This document shows positions 55,428 through 63,706 of a stretch of DNA of 64,000 nucleotides, piece by piece. Source of the DNA: Alteromonas gilva (GTDB lineage Bacteria > Pseudomonadota > Gammaproteobacteria > Enterobacterales > Alteromonadaceae); contig NZ_JAQQXP010000001.1 in the NCBI RefSeq assembly GCF_028595265.1, forward strand, positions 186,001 through 250,000, read 5' to 3'. Within the stretch, counting starts at the first letter, position 1. Each line of letters starts with the position of its first letter. The notes under the pieces were generated by a model. The model made no database searches, had not been told where the DNA came from, and worked only from the letters and a program-made list of their open reading frames with translations. The position numbers were made by a program, and so were the translations under genes.

Positions 55428-56732
55428 ATGACAAAATTAGATAAGTGGTTACAAAAGTGTTCAACGCTCTGGTTTGTGATATACGCAACGTCCGCCGCGT
55501 TTATGACTTATTTTTCGATGTATGCATTTCGAAAAACCTTTGCCGTTGGCAGCTATTCTGAACTTGACGGATGGCATTACTTACTGGATTTCAAGACTGC
55601 CATTGTACTGGCCCAAATCATTGGCTATGCCAGTTCGAAATTTATTGGTATCAAAGTTATTGCTGAAATGACGCCCGGAAAAAGAGCAACATCGATTCTG
55701 CTGTTGGTGATGGTATCCGAATTGGCACTCGTGTTGTTTGCCGTGGTGCCCAAAGAGTGGAAAATGGTGGCTTTATTTTTAAACGGCCTGCCGCTAGGCA
55801 TGATTTGGGGGCTGGTATTTAGTTTTCTTGAGGGACGACGTGTTACCGAAATTCTGGGCGCTGGTCTGAGTATTAGCTTTATTGTGTCTTCAGGCGTGGT
55901 CAAGAGTGTTGGCAAGTGGCTAATGCTATCGTGGGGGGTCAGTGAATGGTGGATGCCCGCGCTGACCGGGTTGCTTTTCACCCTGCCGCTGTTTGTGTCG
56001 GTATGGTTGTTGGCAAAGGTTCCGCCCCCTAATAGCGCCGATGTGGCGGCCAGAAATGCACGGTTTCCTATGGATCATTACGCGCGAAAACGCTTTTTAC
56101 TGCGTTATTTTCCTGGACTGGCGTTACTGATAGCCACCTATATACTGCTCACCGGTTTACGCGACTTTAGCGATAACTACGCGGCTGAATTATGGCAAAG
56201 CCTAGGGTATGGGGATGAGTCAACTATTTTTGCCAAGGCTGCGGTTATCGTCTCTTTAGCTACGCTGGCTATTCTTGGTTTGGTTGTATTGGTAAAAAAC
56301 AACTTCAAAGCGTTAATGATCAACCATGGACTCATATTTTTTGGAATTCTGATAATTGGCGTGAGTACATTGCTGTTTGAATTCCATTCGATTAATGGTG
56401 AAGTATGGATGATTGCATTATCTGCAGGTATTTATATTGCTTATATCCCCTTCAATTGTTTGCTCTTTGATCGCCTTTTGGCGGTGGTAAATGATAAAGC
56501 AAATGCAGGATTTTTGATTTATGTCGCTGATGCGATGGGCTACGCCGGAAGTGTTGGAATACTGTTGTACAAGAGCTTTTTCAATGTTGAACTCAGTTGG
56601 CTGCGTTTTATGATTAACAGCAGTTATATCATCGCGCTCTTTGGCATGGCCCTTATAATGCTGTCCGCCTTGTATTTCCGTTGGCGTTTGTCGGATAAGC
56701 TACCTGCTGCCTATGGTATTGTCGACAAGTGA
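55428..56732 (+). CDS. MFS-like 12-TM permease (DUF5690-like)
   Basis: 434 residues with about twelve hydrophobic segments. The N-terminal YFSMYAFRKTFAVGSYSELDG and IIGYASSKFIGIKV resemble DUF5690 and distantly the organophosphate antiporters (GlpT/UhpC). No binding-protein or ABC genes are nearby, so this is the only visible inner-membrane importer of the cluster; the cargo could be a phosphonate or a product of the surface phosphodiesterase. The ribosome-binding site is weak. Convergent with the PhyH gene, sharing a hairpin between them. Confidence 0.82.
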   Translation: MTKLDKWLQKCSTLWFVIYATSAAFMTYFSMYAFRKTFAVGSYSELDGWHYLLDFKTAIVLAQIIGYASSKFIGIKVIAEMTPGKRATSILLLVMVSELALVLFAVVPKEWKMVALFLNGLPLGMIWGLVFSFLEGRRVTEILGAGLSISFIVSSGVVKSVGKWLMLSWGVSEWWMPALTGLLFTLPLFVSVWLLAKVPPPNSADVAARNARFPMDHYARKRFLLRYFPGLALLIATYILLTGLRDFSDNYAAELWQSLGYGDESTIFAKAAVIVSLATLAILGLVVLVKNNFKALMINHGLIFFGILIIGVSTLLFEFHSINGEVWMIALSAGIYIAYIPFNCLLFDRLLAVVNDKANAGFLIYVADAMGYAGSVGILLYKSFFNVELSWLRFMINSSYIIALFGMALIMLSALYFRWRLSDKLPAAYGIVDK

Positions 56733-56737
56733 GAGAC

Positions 56738-56772
56738 GGGCTTGCGATGGCTATCGCCGTTGCAAGCCCTTT
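56738..56772. terminator. Hairpin between convergent permease and PhyH genes
   Basis: 8-bp stem GGGCTTGC / GCAAGCCC enclosing a smaller GCGAT-GGCT-ATCGC hairpin, followed by TTTC on the plus strand. Likely terminator for one or both genes. Confidence 0.7.
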
Positions 56773-56775
56773 CAA

Positions 56776-57639
56776 TTACTCGCTTTCCCGTTGGTAGTGA
56801 GTGGGAGTGGCAATATGAAACCGCGGATCATCAAACTGCATACGTTTAGCATGATAATAGCTAGCGTATACATCCTCCACGGTCGTTAGTGTAAAGGTAA
56901 AAAAGTAAGCCCGTCGGGTAGTTTGGCTGTTGTTCACTGCGGAACGATGCGGTACATACGAGTTAAATAATATTACGTCTCCAGGCTCAGCGTCGTAACG
57001 CTGCCAATCCAGCTGTTCTTCCAGCTCAGGTATTATACGTCCGTTATTAGCTCCCCCACGATACATTGGGAGCAAAGGCTGCTCTCCCATCATGGTATCA
57101 ACGTTATGAATATCAGGGTGTTTGAGCTGTTTATAGTTGGTGGCAAATTCAAGTGCGCCGTTTTGCGCAGTCGCAGAGTCGAGAAACATCGCTGCGGTGA
57201 TATGCATAGTAGGGCCAAATTTAATATAAGCAGGTATATCCTGATGCGCGGTAAAGGCTCCACCCCCCGGCGCTTTAATATTGCACTTGTCTTTAAATAG
57301 AACCACATTATTGCCAATGCGTGCCGCGATTTCGTTGCTGAGCCGCGCTACTATTTTATTTCGGATAAAATCGGAGGAGGCACAGAGATATTCGAACCGA
57401 CATGTCTGCTCTGGATTAGCCTCTTCAGGCACCACAATTAACGATGACGTTGCCGACCGGTAGTAGTCAGCAAAGGATTTTCGCGACTGTTTGATACACT
57501 TTAAAATGTCGTGAGTCTGGTCAATTAAGTGAGCGTAATCTCGCTCTACCTCAGCCATTTCCTGACGGTCGAAGAGTTGACGCAGGACACTAAAACCTTG
57601 GGTGATGAGCGGATCTGTGTGTAGCGAACTATCATTCAT
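56776..57639 (-). CDS. PhyH family Fe(II)/2-oxoglutarate oxygenase, PhnY/TmpA type
   Basis: 287 residues from ATG 57639; an upstream start at 57768 would lie in the HAD gene. It is the expected partner of the HD oxygenase, hydroxylating the carbon next to phosphorus. Iron ligands are H132-x-D134 (TAHQDIPAY) and H231 (VPHRSAVNN); 2-oxoglutarate would be held by R242/R243 (TTRRAYFFTF). The stretch KDKCNIKAPGGGAFTAHQD matches the PhnY pattern (K..INYK.PGG.GF..HQD). Its start overlaps the HAD stop by 8 nt, so the two are translationally coupled. It is the last gene of the five-gene minus-strand operon starting at the TonB receptor. Confidence 0.87.
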   Translation of the reverse strand: MNDSSLHTDPLITQGFSVLRQLFDRQEMAEVERDYAHLIDQTHDILKCIKQSRKSFADYYRSATSSLIVVPEEANPEQTCRFEYLCASSDFIRNKIVARLSNEIAARIGNNVVLFKDKCNIKAPGGGAFTAHQDIPAYIKFGPTMHITAAMFLDSATAQNGALEFATNYKQLKHPDIHNVDTMMGEQPLLPMYRGGANNGRIIPELEEQLDWQRYDAEPGDVILFNSYVPHRSAVNNSQTTRRAYFFTFTLTTVEDVYASYYHAKRMQFDDPRFHIATPTHYQRESE

Positions 57640-58315
57640 GGGAAATCTCATTACTGGCAATATGCCACTGTTTAACCTGCCAGCCTTGCTGAACAGCAGT
57701 ACTGTGAAGGAAAGGATTGGGATTAATGCAACATGCATGCTGAGCATAGCGCAACAGTGGCAGGTCATTCTCAGAGTCGGAGTAAGCCATAATCACCTTG
57801 TGATCCGGCGTACAATCCAGCCACCGCTTTAAGCACTCTACTTTTCCCTGTTGAAAGCTAATGGGCGGGATCACGTTGCCGGTAATTATGTTACGTTGTT
57901 GCTCAACCTGAATACCAATGCTGTGGTTAATGTTTAAAAACCGGGCAATCGGACCGACGAGTATGTCGGGTGTTGCCGAGATCAGTAATACTTTATGGCC
58001 GCGCTGAGTATGGTTGACAAGTGCGGCCCGGCCTTGCTGATACACAGCAGGGGCAACTGCCCGGGCAATAAATGTGTCGATGAGCGGATTAAGCTGATTG
58101 ATTGACCAACCGGTTAAGGGCTTCAGCCAATGATACATATACCGCTCTATATCAATGTGGCCAGCGCCTCTGGCGGGCATAATACTGCGACACGATGTTA
58201 ACGCCTCGGTGGCACCAGGAATTTTAAGAGCCACCATAAACTCCAGCCAGCGATCCCCGCTGTCGAGTTCGATAAGCGTATTATCGAGATCAAATACAAC
58301 GATATCATTAGTCAT
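57632..58315 (-). CDS. HAD-IB family phosphatase (SerB-like)
   Basis: 227 residues from ATG 58315, which overlaps the upstream stop by 8 nt. Motif I is VVFDLDNTLIE with nucleophile D9 and D11; motif II LLISATP; motif III Lys in QGKVECL; motif IV MAYSDSENDLPLL. The C1-type cap between motifs I and II places it in the phosphoserine-phosphatase-like subgroup (HAD-IB). In this operon it may dephosphorylate a product released by the surface phosphodiesterase or a pathway intermediate. The substrate is unknown. It differs from PhnX (phosphonoacetaldehyde hydrolase), which lacks this motif pattern. Confidence 0.88.
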   Translation of the reverse strand: MTNDIVVFDLDNTLIELDSGDRWLEFMVALKIPGATEALTSCRSIMPARGAGHIDIERYMYHWLKPLTGWSINQLNPLIDTFIARAVAPAVYQQGRAALVNHTQRGHKVLLISATPDILVGPIARFLNINHSIGIQVEQQRNIITGNVIPPISFQQGKVECLKRWLDCTPDHKVIMAYSDSENDLPLLRYAQHACCINPNPFLHSTAVQQGWQVKQWHIASNEISHE

Positions 58316-58997
58316 TGAGCACCACTTCGTGGAGTGGTAATTGCAGATAGCAGTTATATTCGCTAATGAAGTCAATTGCTATGCAGGCATGGACTTTGCC
58401 CTGCTTACCGGCAAATTGCGCTGTTGGCGCTAACGGAAAAACCGGTTGATGCCAGATATTAGGATAAATCTGAATGCCGAAACTACCGTCGCAGTAAAAT
58501 CCAATAAAGTCCTGGGGTTTTACGTCATCGCCCGGCATTGCGAGCAGCGCGATAAACGGGGTTTGTTGCAGGGGGAAAAATACCTGTCCGCCGTCGGGAT
58601 GATAGTTCGCCTCACAAACGAAAACACTGGCGCAATCTGCCGGGTGTTGTTCACTCGCAGTGGCGGGATCGGCGAACCAGCCAGTGATGTAGTGGCCATC
58701 TACGGCATGATTGCGCGCTGTCATTAACTGGCCGCGGCGATTAAATTCAAACACGCCCTCAGCAATACCCGCTTCGTTGCCTGTACCCGGCTCAACAGGC
58801 CGCCATCCCTGAGCCGGCCAGGTTTCAATAATCACAGATTCTTTATCGTAGTCGTAAACTTTACGTCCAAAACGTGAGAATGAAGGGCTGTTGGCACTTT
58901 TTACAGGCACTTTATGAGTACTAATGCCTTCATCCTTTAGTGACGGCATGTGGTCGATCGCAATGCACGTTTGTGCGTTATCTGACGTTTTTCTCAT
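58308..58997 (-). CDS. Ureidoglycolate lyase (AllA)-like cupin protein
   Basis: 229 residues, cytoplasmic. The second half follows the AllA pattern: NYHPDGGQVFFPLQQ (AllA: HP.G.QAFIP), a hydrophobic strand with MPGDD, FYCDGSFGIQIYPNIWHQPV (AllA: G..G.......WH.P), and a late AIDF...NCYLQLPL. AllA splits ureidoglycolate into urea and glyoxylate. No other allantoin genes are present. The first 60 residues are extra. It starts 2 nt after the phosphodiesterase stop with GGGAG upstream. Its role in a phosphonate cluster is not known to me. Confidence 0.75.
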   Translation of the reverse strand: MRKTSDNAQTCIAIDHMPSLKDEGISTHKVPVKSANSPSFSRFGRKVYDYDKESVIIETWPAQGWRPVEPGTGNEAGIAEGVFEFNRRGQLMTARNHAVDGHYITGWFADPATASEQHPADCASVFVCEANYHPDGGQVFFPLQQTPFIALLAMPGDDVKPQDFIGFYCDGSFGIQIYPNIWHQPVFPLAPTAQFAGKQGKVHACIAIDFISEYNCYLQLPLHEVVLND

Positions 58998-58999
58998 CG

Positions 59000-60718
59000 T
59001 TACTCCCTGGTTGGCGCCGAACTGCCTGATTGAGGCGAAACATAGAGCATTTCAGGCGCTATGAGTTGACGTACTTGCCCGGGGGGACGATAAAAAACAT
59101 CTAACCATGCACCCCCACCACCATTGAAATAGTCAACGGTGATCTCTGCCATACCCGGCTCGAGTTGGACTTTGCCGGAACGCATGATCGTGCCGTGGTC
59201 GCCATCATTATTTACTACAACCTCGCCATTAATTGACAATGTCGAACCATCATCTGAATAGGTATAAAAGGTATACTCGCCGCCGGTGGTAACCTTAAGG
59301 TAACTGGAAAAACGTAAACCAAACTGATTATCACGCAGCGGAATATCGGCGATTCTAAACTCATGAGTTTGTGTGGTTTTTATTGGAGTGAGCTGCTCGA
59401 AAACAGGCAGAAAGCGCCAGCTATTGCCTTCGTAATAACCGACTGAAATACCATTCGCCGCTTGGCCAGAGCTGGTTCGGTAATATCCTGTTGTGACAGT
59501 ACTTTGTTGTTCTTCATCACCAAAAGCAGCAGCCTGTACAACAACAGAGTGACTTACGGTGAACTTGCCGGTGTATTCAGGCGAGCTTCGCGTTGGTTTG
59601 GTGCCATCGATGGTATAGCGAAGTGTACTTCGTGGTGCATTGTTTTGCATTTCGATAGTCACTGCACCGTTGGCAAAGAAACCGCCAGCCGGTTCATACA
59701 GATGTGGTTTAGGTAAGAGTGTCGGGGCGGCTAGACGCGCGGCGCCAGACATGGCCTGGCTGTTCAAAGCAGGTTGTCCAATGAACGCATTGACAATGGG
59801 GCGTCCAACCCACGCCGGGTGCAGCGGGATATCAAGTAAGTAGGCTACCGTGGCTCCGGTGTCGTATGTATAGACAGGCTTATTGATGCGGAAATCATGC
59901 TTAATGCCAGGCCCGTTGATAATCACCGGTACTTGCATTTCATCGAGGGTTTCTCCGCCATGACCATAGCCAATACCGCCGTGATCAGACGCGATTACAA
60001 TCACTGTGTCGTCACGCATCTGAGCGGTTTCTAAGGCTTCAAGCAGGGTGCCGACTAAACGGTCGACCTGATTTACGGCATTGTAGAACTCAGTTGTTTT
60101 GTGCCCGTCATGATGTCCAACATGGTCGACATTATCTAGATGGAGCAGTGTGAATTCGGGTTTATGCGCCGTAATATATTGGATTGCACGCGTGATTGTC
60201 TGTTCATCTGTTTCGCTGTTAACATCAATATTGAGTGCTGAACGTTCAAATAACTCATTGATCCCACCCCAGGTATAAAAAGCGCCTATTTTAGCGTTGG
60301 GGTAATGCTGTCTGTACTCACCAATGATTGTGGGGAAAATGTCTTCCAGACCGGTCGCGACAGGGGGCAGGATAAAATCATAGGGTGCCCAGCTATTGGA
60401 CGTGACGCCGTGCTGATTAGGTGCCGACGCTGATAAGATAGATTTCCAGTTTGGGCTGCTGGAAGAGGGGAGTACCGCTCTGGCATTTAAAGTATAGGCA
60501 CCATTTTGCATAAGCTTGTCGAGCGCTGGTGTCTCTGCCTGTAAAAGACCATCGATGCTCAGTGCATCAATCCCAATGAGTATGACATGCTTAGGTTTAG
60601 TGGTGATAGCCAGCTCGGTGTGTTGGCTGTTTTGTGATGGCTGACAGCCGGATAAGCTCAGTACCGACAACACAATAAAAAGCGCTAGCGCCGGGTAAGT
60701 AGTGGATAGAGATAACAT
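59000..60718 (-). CDS. Lipid-anchored phosphodiesterase (alkaline phosphatase superfamily) with PA14 domain
   Basis: 572 residues from ATG 60718, chosen so that the signal ends in lipobox SLSGC (C25). The catalytic domain (about 42-315) is of the type I phosphodiesterase/nucleotide pyrophosphatase group: D51 (GIDALS), a Ser-rich nucleophile stretch PSSSSPNW (85-91; Ser in place of the usual Thr), D195 and H199 (LDNVDHVGHH), D245-H246 (SDHGG) and H253. Then a chitobiase C-terminal-like domain (about 345-413, LRYTIDGTKPTRSSPEYTG) and a PA14 domain (about 424-562, YTYSDDGSTLSINGE). Both extra domains suggest carbohydrate binding. Predicted to cut a phosphate or phosphonate diester at the cell surface or in the periplasm. 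Confidence 0.88.
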   Translation of the reverse strand: MLSLSTTYPALALFIVLSVLSLSGCQPSQNSQHTELAITTKPKHVILIGIDALSIDGLLQAETPALDKLMQNGAYTLNARAVLPSSSSPNWKSILSASAPNQHGVTSNSWAPYDFILPPVATGLEDIFPTIIGEYRQHYPNAKIGAFYTWGGINELFERSALNIDVNSETDEQTITRAIQYITAHKPEFTLLHLDNVDHVGHHDGHKTTEFYNAVNQVDRLVGTLLEALETAQMRDDTVIVIASDHGGIGYGHGGETLDEMQVPVIINGPGIKHDFRINKPVYTYDTGATVAYLLDIPLHPAWVGRPIVNAFIGQPALNSQAMSGAARLAAPTLLPKPHLYEPAGGFFANGAVTIEMQNNAPRSTLRYTIDGTKPTRSSPEYTGKFTVSHSVVVQAAAFGDEEQQSTVTTGYYRTSSGQAANGISVGYYEGNSWRFLPVFEQLTPIKTTQTHEFRIADIPLRDNQFGLRFSSYLKVTTGGEYTFYTYSDDGSTLSINGEVVVNNDGDHGTIMRSGKVQLEPGMAEITVDYFNGGGGAWLDVFYRPPGQVRQLIAPEMLYVSPQSGSSAPTRE

Positions 60719-60745
60719 AAATAGAGCATTTCCTTGTAAACGTAG

Positions 60746-60771
60746 CCAGCCCCAACGTTGGCTGGGGCTGG
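60746..60771 (-). terminator. Intercistronic hairpin between TonB receptor and phosphodiesterase
   Basis: GC-rich 9-bp perfect stem CCAGCCCCA / TGGGGCTGG with an 8-nt loop in the 73-bp gap. No T run follows on the minus strand, so it may be a partial terminator or an mRNA-stabilising element that keeps receptor levels above those of downstream genes. Confidence 0.65.
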
Positions 60772-60791
60772 TGAAAAACAACTTACGGCGA

Positions 60792-63524
60792 TTAAAATGT
60801 GGCGCGAACCCCAACGGAAATTCGCCGACCGGATACCTGATACATCATTGGGTAACGTGGTTGAACCTGGTACTCACTGATGTATTCATCGGTAAGGTTG
60901 ATTACCTGCGTCGTCAGCTTCACATTTTCATGGATCTGATAACCGGCAGATAAATCGAACTGCCCGTAATCGTCCCGATAAACCGGATACAAGTTGTCTT
61001 CCAGATTTTGGACTGACTCGCCTTTAAAGTTATACGACAGGCGGAAGTCGAAATCGGCTTTTTCAAAATATAACGTGGCGTTATAAGATTGTTTGGATAG
61101 TCCAAACATTGGGACTTCCAGGCCAATATCTGAAATATGACCATTTGAACTATCAACCCAGGTGTAGTTTGCATTTACGCCAAAGCCTTGCAATGCGCTG
61201 CTAAAGTGAGTAAACGGAAATTGTGCAATGATCTCCGCGCCGCGAATACTCGAACCTTTCCCATTAACAAAAGAGTAAACTTCGAATTCCTCACCCTGAT
61301 AGTCGGTCGTGCCAATTTTTGCTTCGGTGATGAAGGACTTCAGATCTTTGTAGAAGGCTGTAATAGCAAAAAATGTATCTTCGTCGGCATAATATTCCAG
61401 CGCTATATCAGCTTGCGTTGCTCGCAATGGGTTTAACTGAGGATTACCCATATCGATGGTTTTATCGTTAGTTGAGATATTGCGTTTGCCAGACAGTTGC
61501 CCAAGGGATGCGCGGGTCATCACCTTAGCGGCGGAAAAGCGCAGCAGTATATCGTCGGTCAGATCGACAGCCAGGTTCAAACTTGGTAAAAAGTCGTTGT
61601 AATTGGCCTCGAACATGACGGGTTCGGTGCTCCATTCGCCATCTACATTCTGATATCCGTAGGATTGCTGCTCGGTGCGAATGTAGCGGCCGCCGACATT
61701 TAATGCCGCGGGGAAGCGGCCAATATCAAAGTCAAAATCGGCCATAGCGTAAAGTGCCAGCACGTCTTCATCGACCCTAAAGTGGTCGTTAAAAAAATAA
61801 TTTGGCGTTAATCCATCGACGTAATATTGCTCCCGGGCCCAGGCATTCGGGACGGCCATCCAGGCATCAAATTTGCCGGGCATGTCCTGCATGTAATCAC
61901 CGCCGGGGATAAGCGTATTGACCGAAACAATTTGGTCAACCGGAAGCGGCGTGCCTACCCATTCTTCAGAAGTATACTGTCGACCACCTTCACCCTGGTA
62001 AACGGTTTCGCCTTTTACTTCGGTCCATCCGTGATCGTAGTCCATTGACTTCTCTGAATAGCGGGTACCGAACTGAATGGTTGTAAGGGACGGTAGCGAT
62101 GCCAACGCCATGTCTCTGATCACATCCGCCTGACCGACATACTTTTGATCTTCGGTTTTGGTGTTGTCAAAATCCCAGAATACAAAACTATACTCTTCCA
62201 CGTCGTTCGCCAGGTCGAGATCCGATGAATAGCGAATCATGCCGTTGTCGGTATATTCCTGCGTGATTGCCGCATAATTCGTCCATTTTGCCTGTGTTCG
62301 CTGATATGATCGTTGTGCGCCGCTATAACCGAGTAGCGTTTTTATTTGCCACTGGTTGATGTCCCAGTCAAAGTTGAGGCTGGCCTGATGATAATCTTCG
62401 TCGCGATAGCGATCGTATGACTTAAATTCATGTTGGGCGTTATCAAAAGAGCCTTTTGTAATAATGTTATTGTTATCAATGGTCAGGTCGTAAGCACGGG
62501 TAACGTCACCTGTCCACGACCCAAACATGTAGTCGTCTTCTTTACCTTTAAAATTGCCGGCCATTACGTCGAGCGTCCATAACATTTGAGTGTTAGGACG
62601 ATACTGCAAGGCAGTGGTGACCCCCCATTTTTCTTGTGCGTTAAGCATGATGTCATCACGTATATTTTCGGCATAGAGCACATCTTCAGACACGCCTTGC
62701 GGGATGGCTTGCGAGCGGGCCTGACTTGCCAGCTGCTCTGCCTGCGCGTCGCTTAAACCATTGTTAATGGCCTTTTCGTATGTAATGTCGTAGGCATCTT
62801 CTACTACCGTACCGAGGGTTTTGAATTCGGCGGTGTCTGCCTGATCAGTACGTACGGTGCGGTCTTCGGCGGCAAAAGAAACTAAAAAGCCAAATTTGTC
62901 GTTTTTATTCTGACTAATTAAAAAAGAGTAACGCGGGTCGGTTTTTTCTGATAAGTCATTGTAGGCAGCCTGAAGATTAGCGACATAGCGGTTACCCTGA
63001 TAATCAAAAGGTTTGGCTGTGTTAATGGCAACAACCCCGGCAACACCACCCTCTTCATCTGACGCTAACGGTGATTTCTTTACCGTCACAGATTGAATAA
63101 GCTCTGATGCGAAGATATCGAAGTTGACATCGCGGCCACCGCTACCTGAAGAGGTCGATACGTTGTTGATAGTGGTATGAGTATACTCAACGCCCAGACT
63201 ACGCACATTTACCTTGGTCCCCATACCTTTGTCGCGTTCAATCGCTACACCGGGAATACGTTGTAGTGCTTCTGCGAGGTTTTGATCAGGAAAATCAGCA
63301 ATATCGGTGGCAATAAGAGAGTCTGAAATTGCCGGGTTTAGGCGTTTCATATCCACGGCCTGAGATAAACTGGCCCGATAACTGCCGGTGACCACGATCT
63401 CTTCGATTGCTGATTGTTCTTCTTCGTTTTGATCTTGTGCTATCAGTGCCTGGCTAAACAGCGTGGCCATAGCAAGTGCAAGCGGACGCAGCGATGTTAC
63501 GCGCTGGTTAGTTAACCTTTTCAT
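60792..63524 (-). CDS. TonB-dependent outer-membrane receptor
   Basis: 910 residues: signal peptide (about 1-29, cleavage LIA-QD), TonB box IEEIVVTG (about 41-48), plug domain (IADFPDQNLAEALQRIPGVA, then VNVRSLGVEY), and a 22-strand barrel ending in ...ISVGVRATF with terminal Phe. The sequence is of the TIGR01782-type group common in Alteromonas and Caulobacter, many of which take up oligosaccharides or other large organics rather than iron. No FecI/FecR is nearby. First gene of the minus-strand operon, with GGAGA before the ATG and the operator copy 2 about 70 nt upstream. Confidence 0.93.
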   Translation of the reverse strand: MKRLTNQRVTSLRPLALAMATLFSQALIAQDQNEEEQSAIEEIVVTGSYRASLSQAVDMKRLNPAISDSLIATDIADFPDQNLAEALQRIPGVAIERDKGMGTKVNVRSLGVEYTHTTINNVSTSSGSGGRDVNFDIFASELIQSVTVKKSPLASDEEGGVAGVVAINTAKPFDYQGNRYVANLQAAYNDLSEKTDPRYSFLISQNKNDKFGFLVSFAAEDRTVRTDQADTAEFKTLGTVVEDAYDITYEKAINNGLSDAQAEQLASQARSQAIPQGVSEDVLYAENIRDDIMLNAQEKWGVTTALQYRPNTQMLWTLDVMAGNFKGKEDDYMFGSWTGDVTRAYDLTIDNNNIITKGSFDNAQHEFKSYDRYRDEDYHQASLNFDWDINQWQIKTLLGYSGAQRSYQRTQAKWTNYAAITQEYTDNGMIRYSSDLDLANDVEEYSFVFWDFDNTKTEDQKYVGQADVIRDMALASLPSLTTIQFGTRYSEKSMDYDHGWTEVKGETVYQGEGGRQYTSEEWVGTPLPVDQIVSVNTLIPGGDYMQDMPGKFDAWMAVPNAWAREQYYVDGLTPNYFFNDHFRVDEDVLALYAMADFDFDIGRFPAALNVGGRYIRTEQQSYGYQNVDGEWSTEPVMFEANYNDFLPSLNLAVDLTDDILLRFSAAKVMTRASLGQLSGKRNISTNDKTIDMGNPQLNPLRATQADIALEYYADEDTFFAITAFYKDLKSFITEAKIGTTDYQGEEFEVYSFVNGKGSSIRGAEIIAQFPFTHFSSALQGFGVNANYTWVDSSNGHISDIGLEVPMFGLSKQSYNATLYFEKADFDFRLSYNFKGESVQNLEDNLYPVYRDDYGQFDLSAGYQIHENVKLTTQVINLTDEYISEYQVQPRYPMMYQVSGRRISVGVRATF

Positions 63525-63594
63525 GTTGTCTCCGAATTAATGTGCATTTCAGTTATCAACATTTGAGCAGAGTATTATGACATTAACATTAAAT

Positions 63595-63606
63595 TGGTAT
63601 ATACCA
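63595..63606. promoter_or_regulatory. Operator palindrome TGGTATATACCA, copy 2
   Basis: Perfect palindrome in the divergent region between the TonB receptor and the GntR gene, identical to the copy at 55356. On the plus strand TTGGTA could be part of a -35 box with TATTAT downstream, so binding would repress the regulator's own gene; on the minus strand it lies just before a possible CATAAT -10 for the receptor. Promoter boxes are inference. Confidence 0.8.
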
Positions 63607-63682
63607 GTTTATATTATTATCCTTCTGGAATATTCACCTTTGTCGCCGCTTGTTGCGTTTCACATTTACTTGTAAACTTAAC

Positions 63683-63695
63683 CCACCCTCGGTGG
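63683..63695 (+). promoter_or_regulatory. Small hairpin over the GntR ribosome-binding site
   Basis: CCACC-CTC-GGTGG; the GGTGG is the best candidate Shine-Dalgarno for ATG 63707 (11 nt before it). Pairing would hide it, so translation of the regulator may be kept low. Confidence 0.45.
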
Positions 63696-63706
63696 ACTCT
63701 TTTTAT

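Noticed and set aside
57640..57768. Upstream start for the PhyH oxygenase adding 43 residues with a hydrophobic segment
   Set aside because: The added segment is the antisense-shifted reading of the HAD gene; the ATG at 57639 aligns with the family N-terminus and gives the usual length.
59000..60718. Calling the phosphodiesterase a phosphonoacetate hydrolase (PhnA)
   Set aside because: It shares the superfamily but is exported and lipidated, has extra C-terminal domains and a Ser-rich rather than Thr-type nucleophile region; PhnA is cytoplasmic and shorter.
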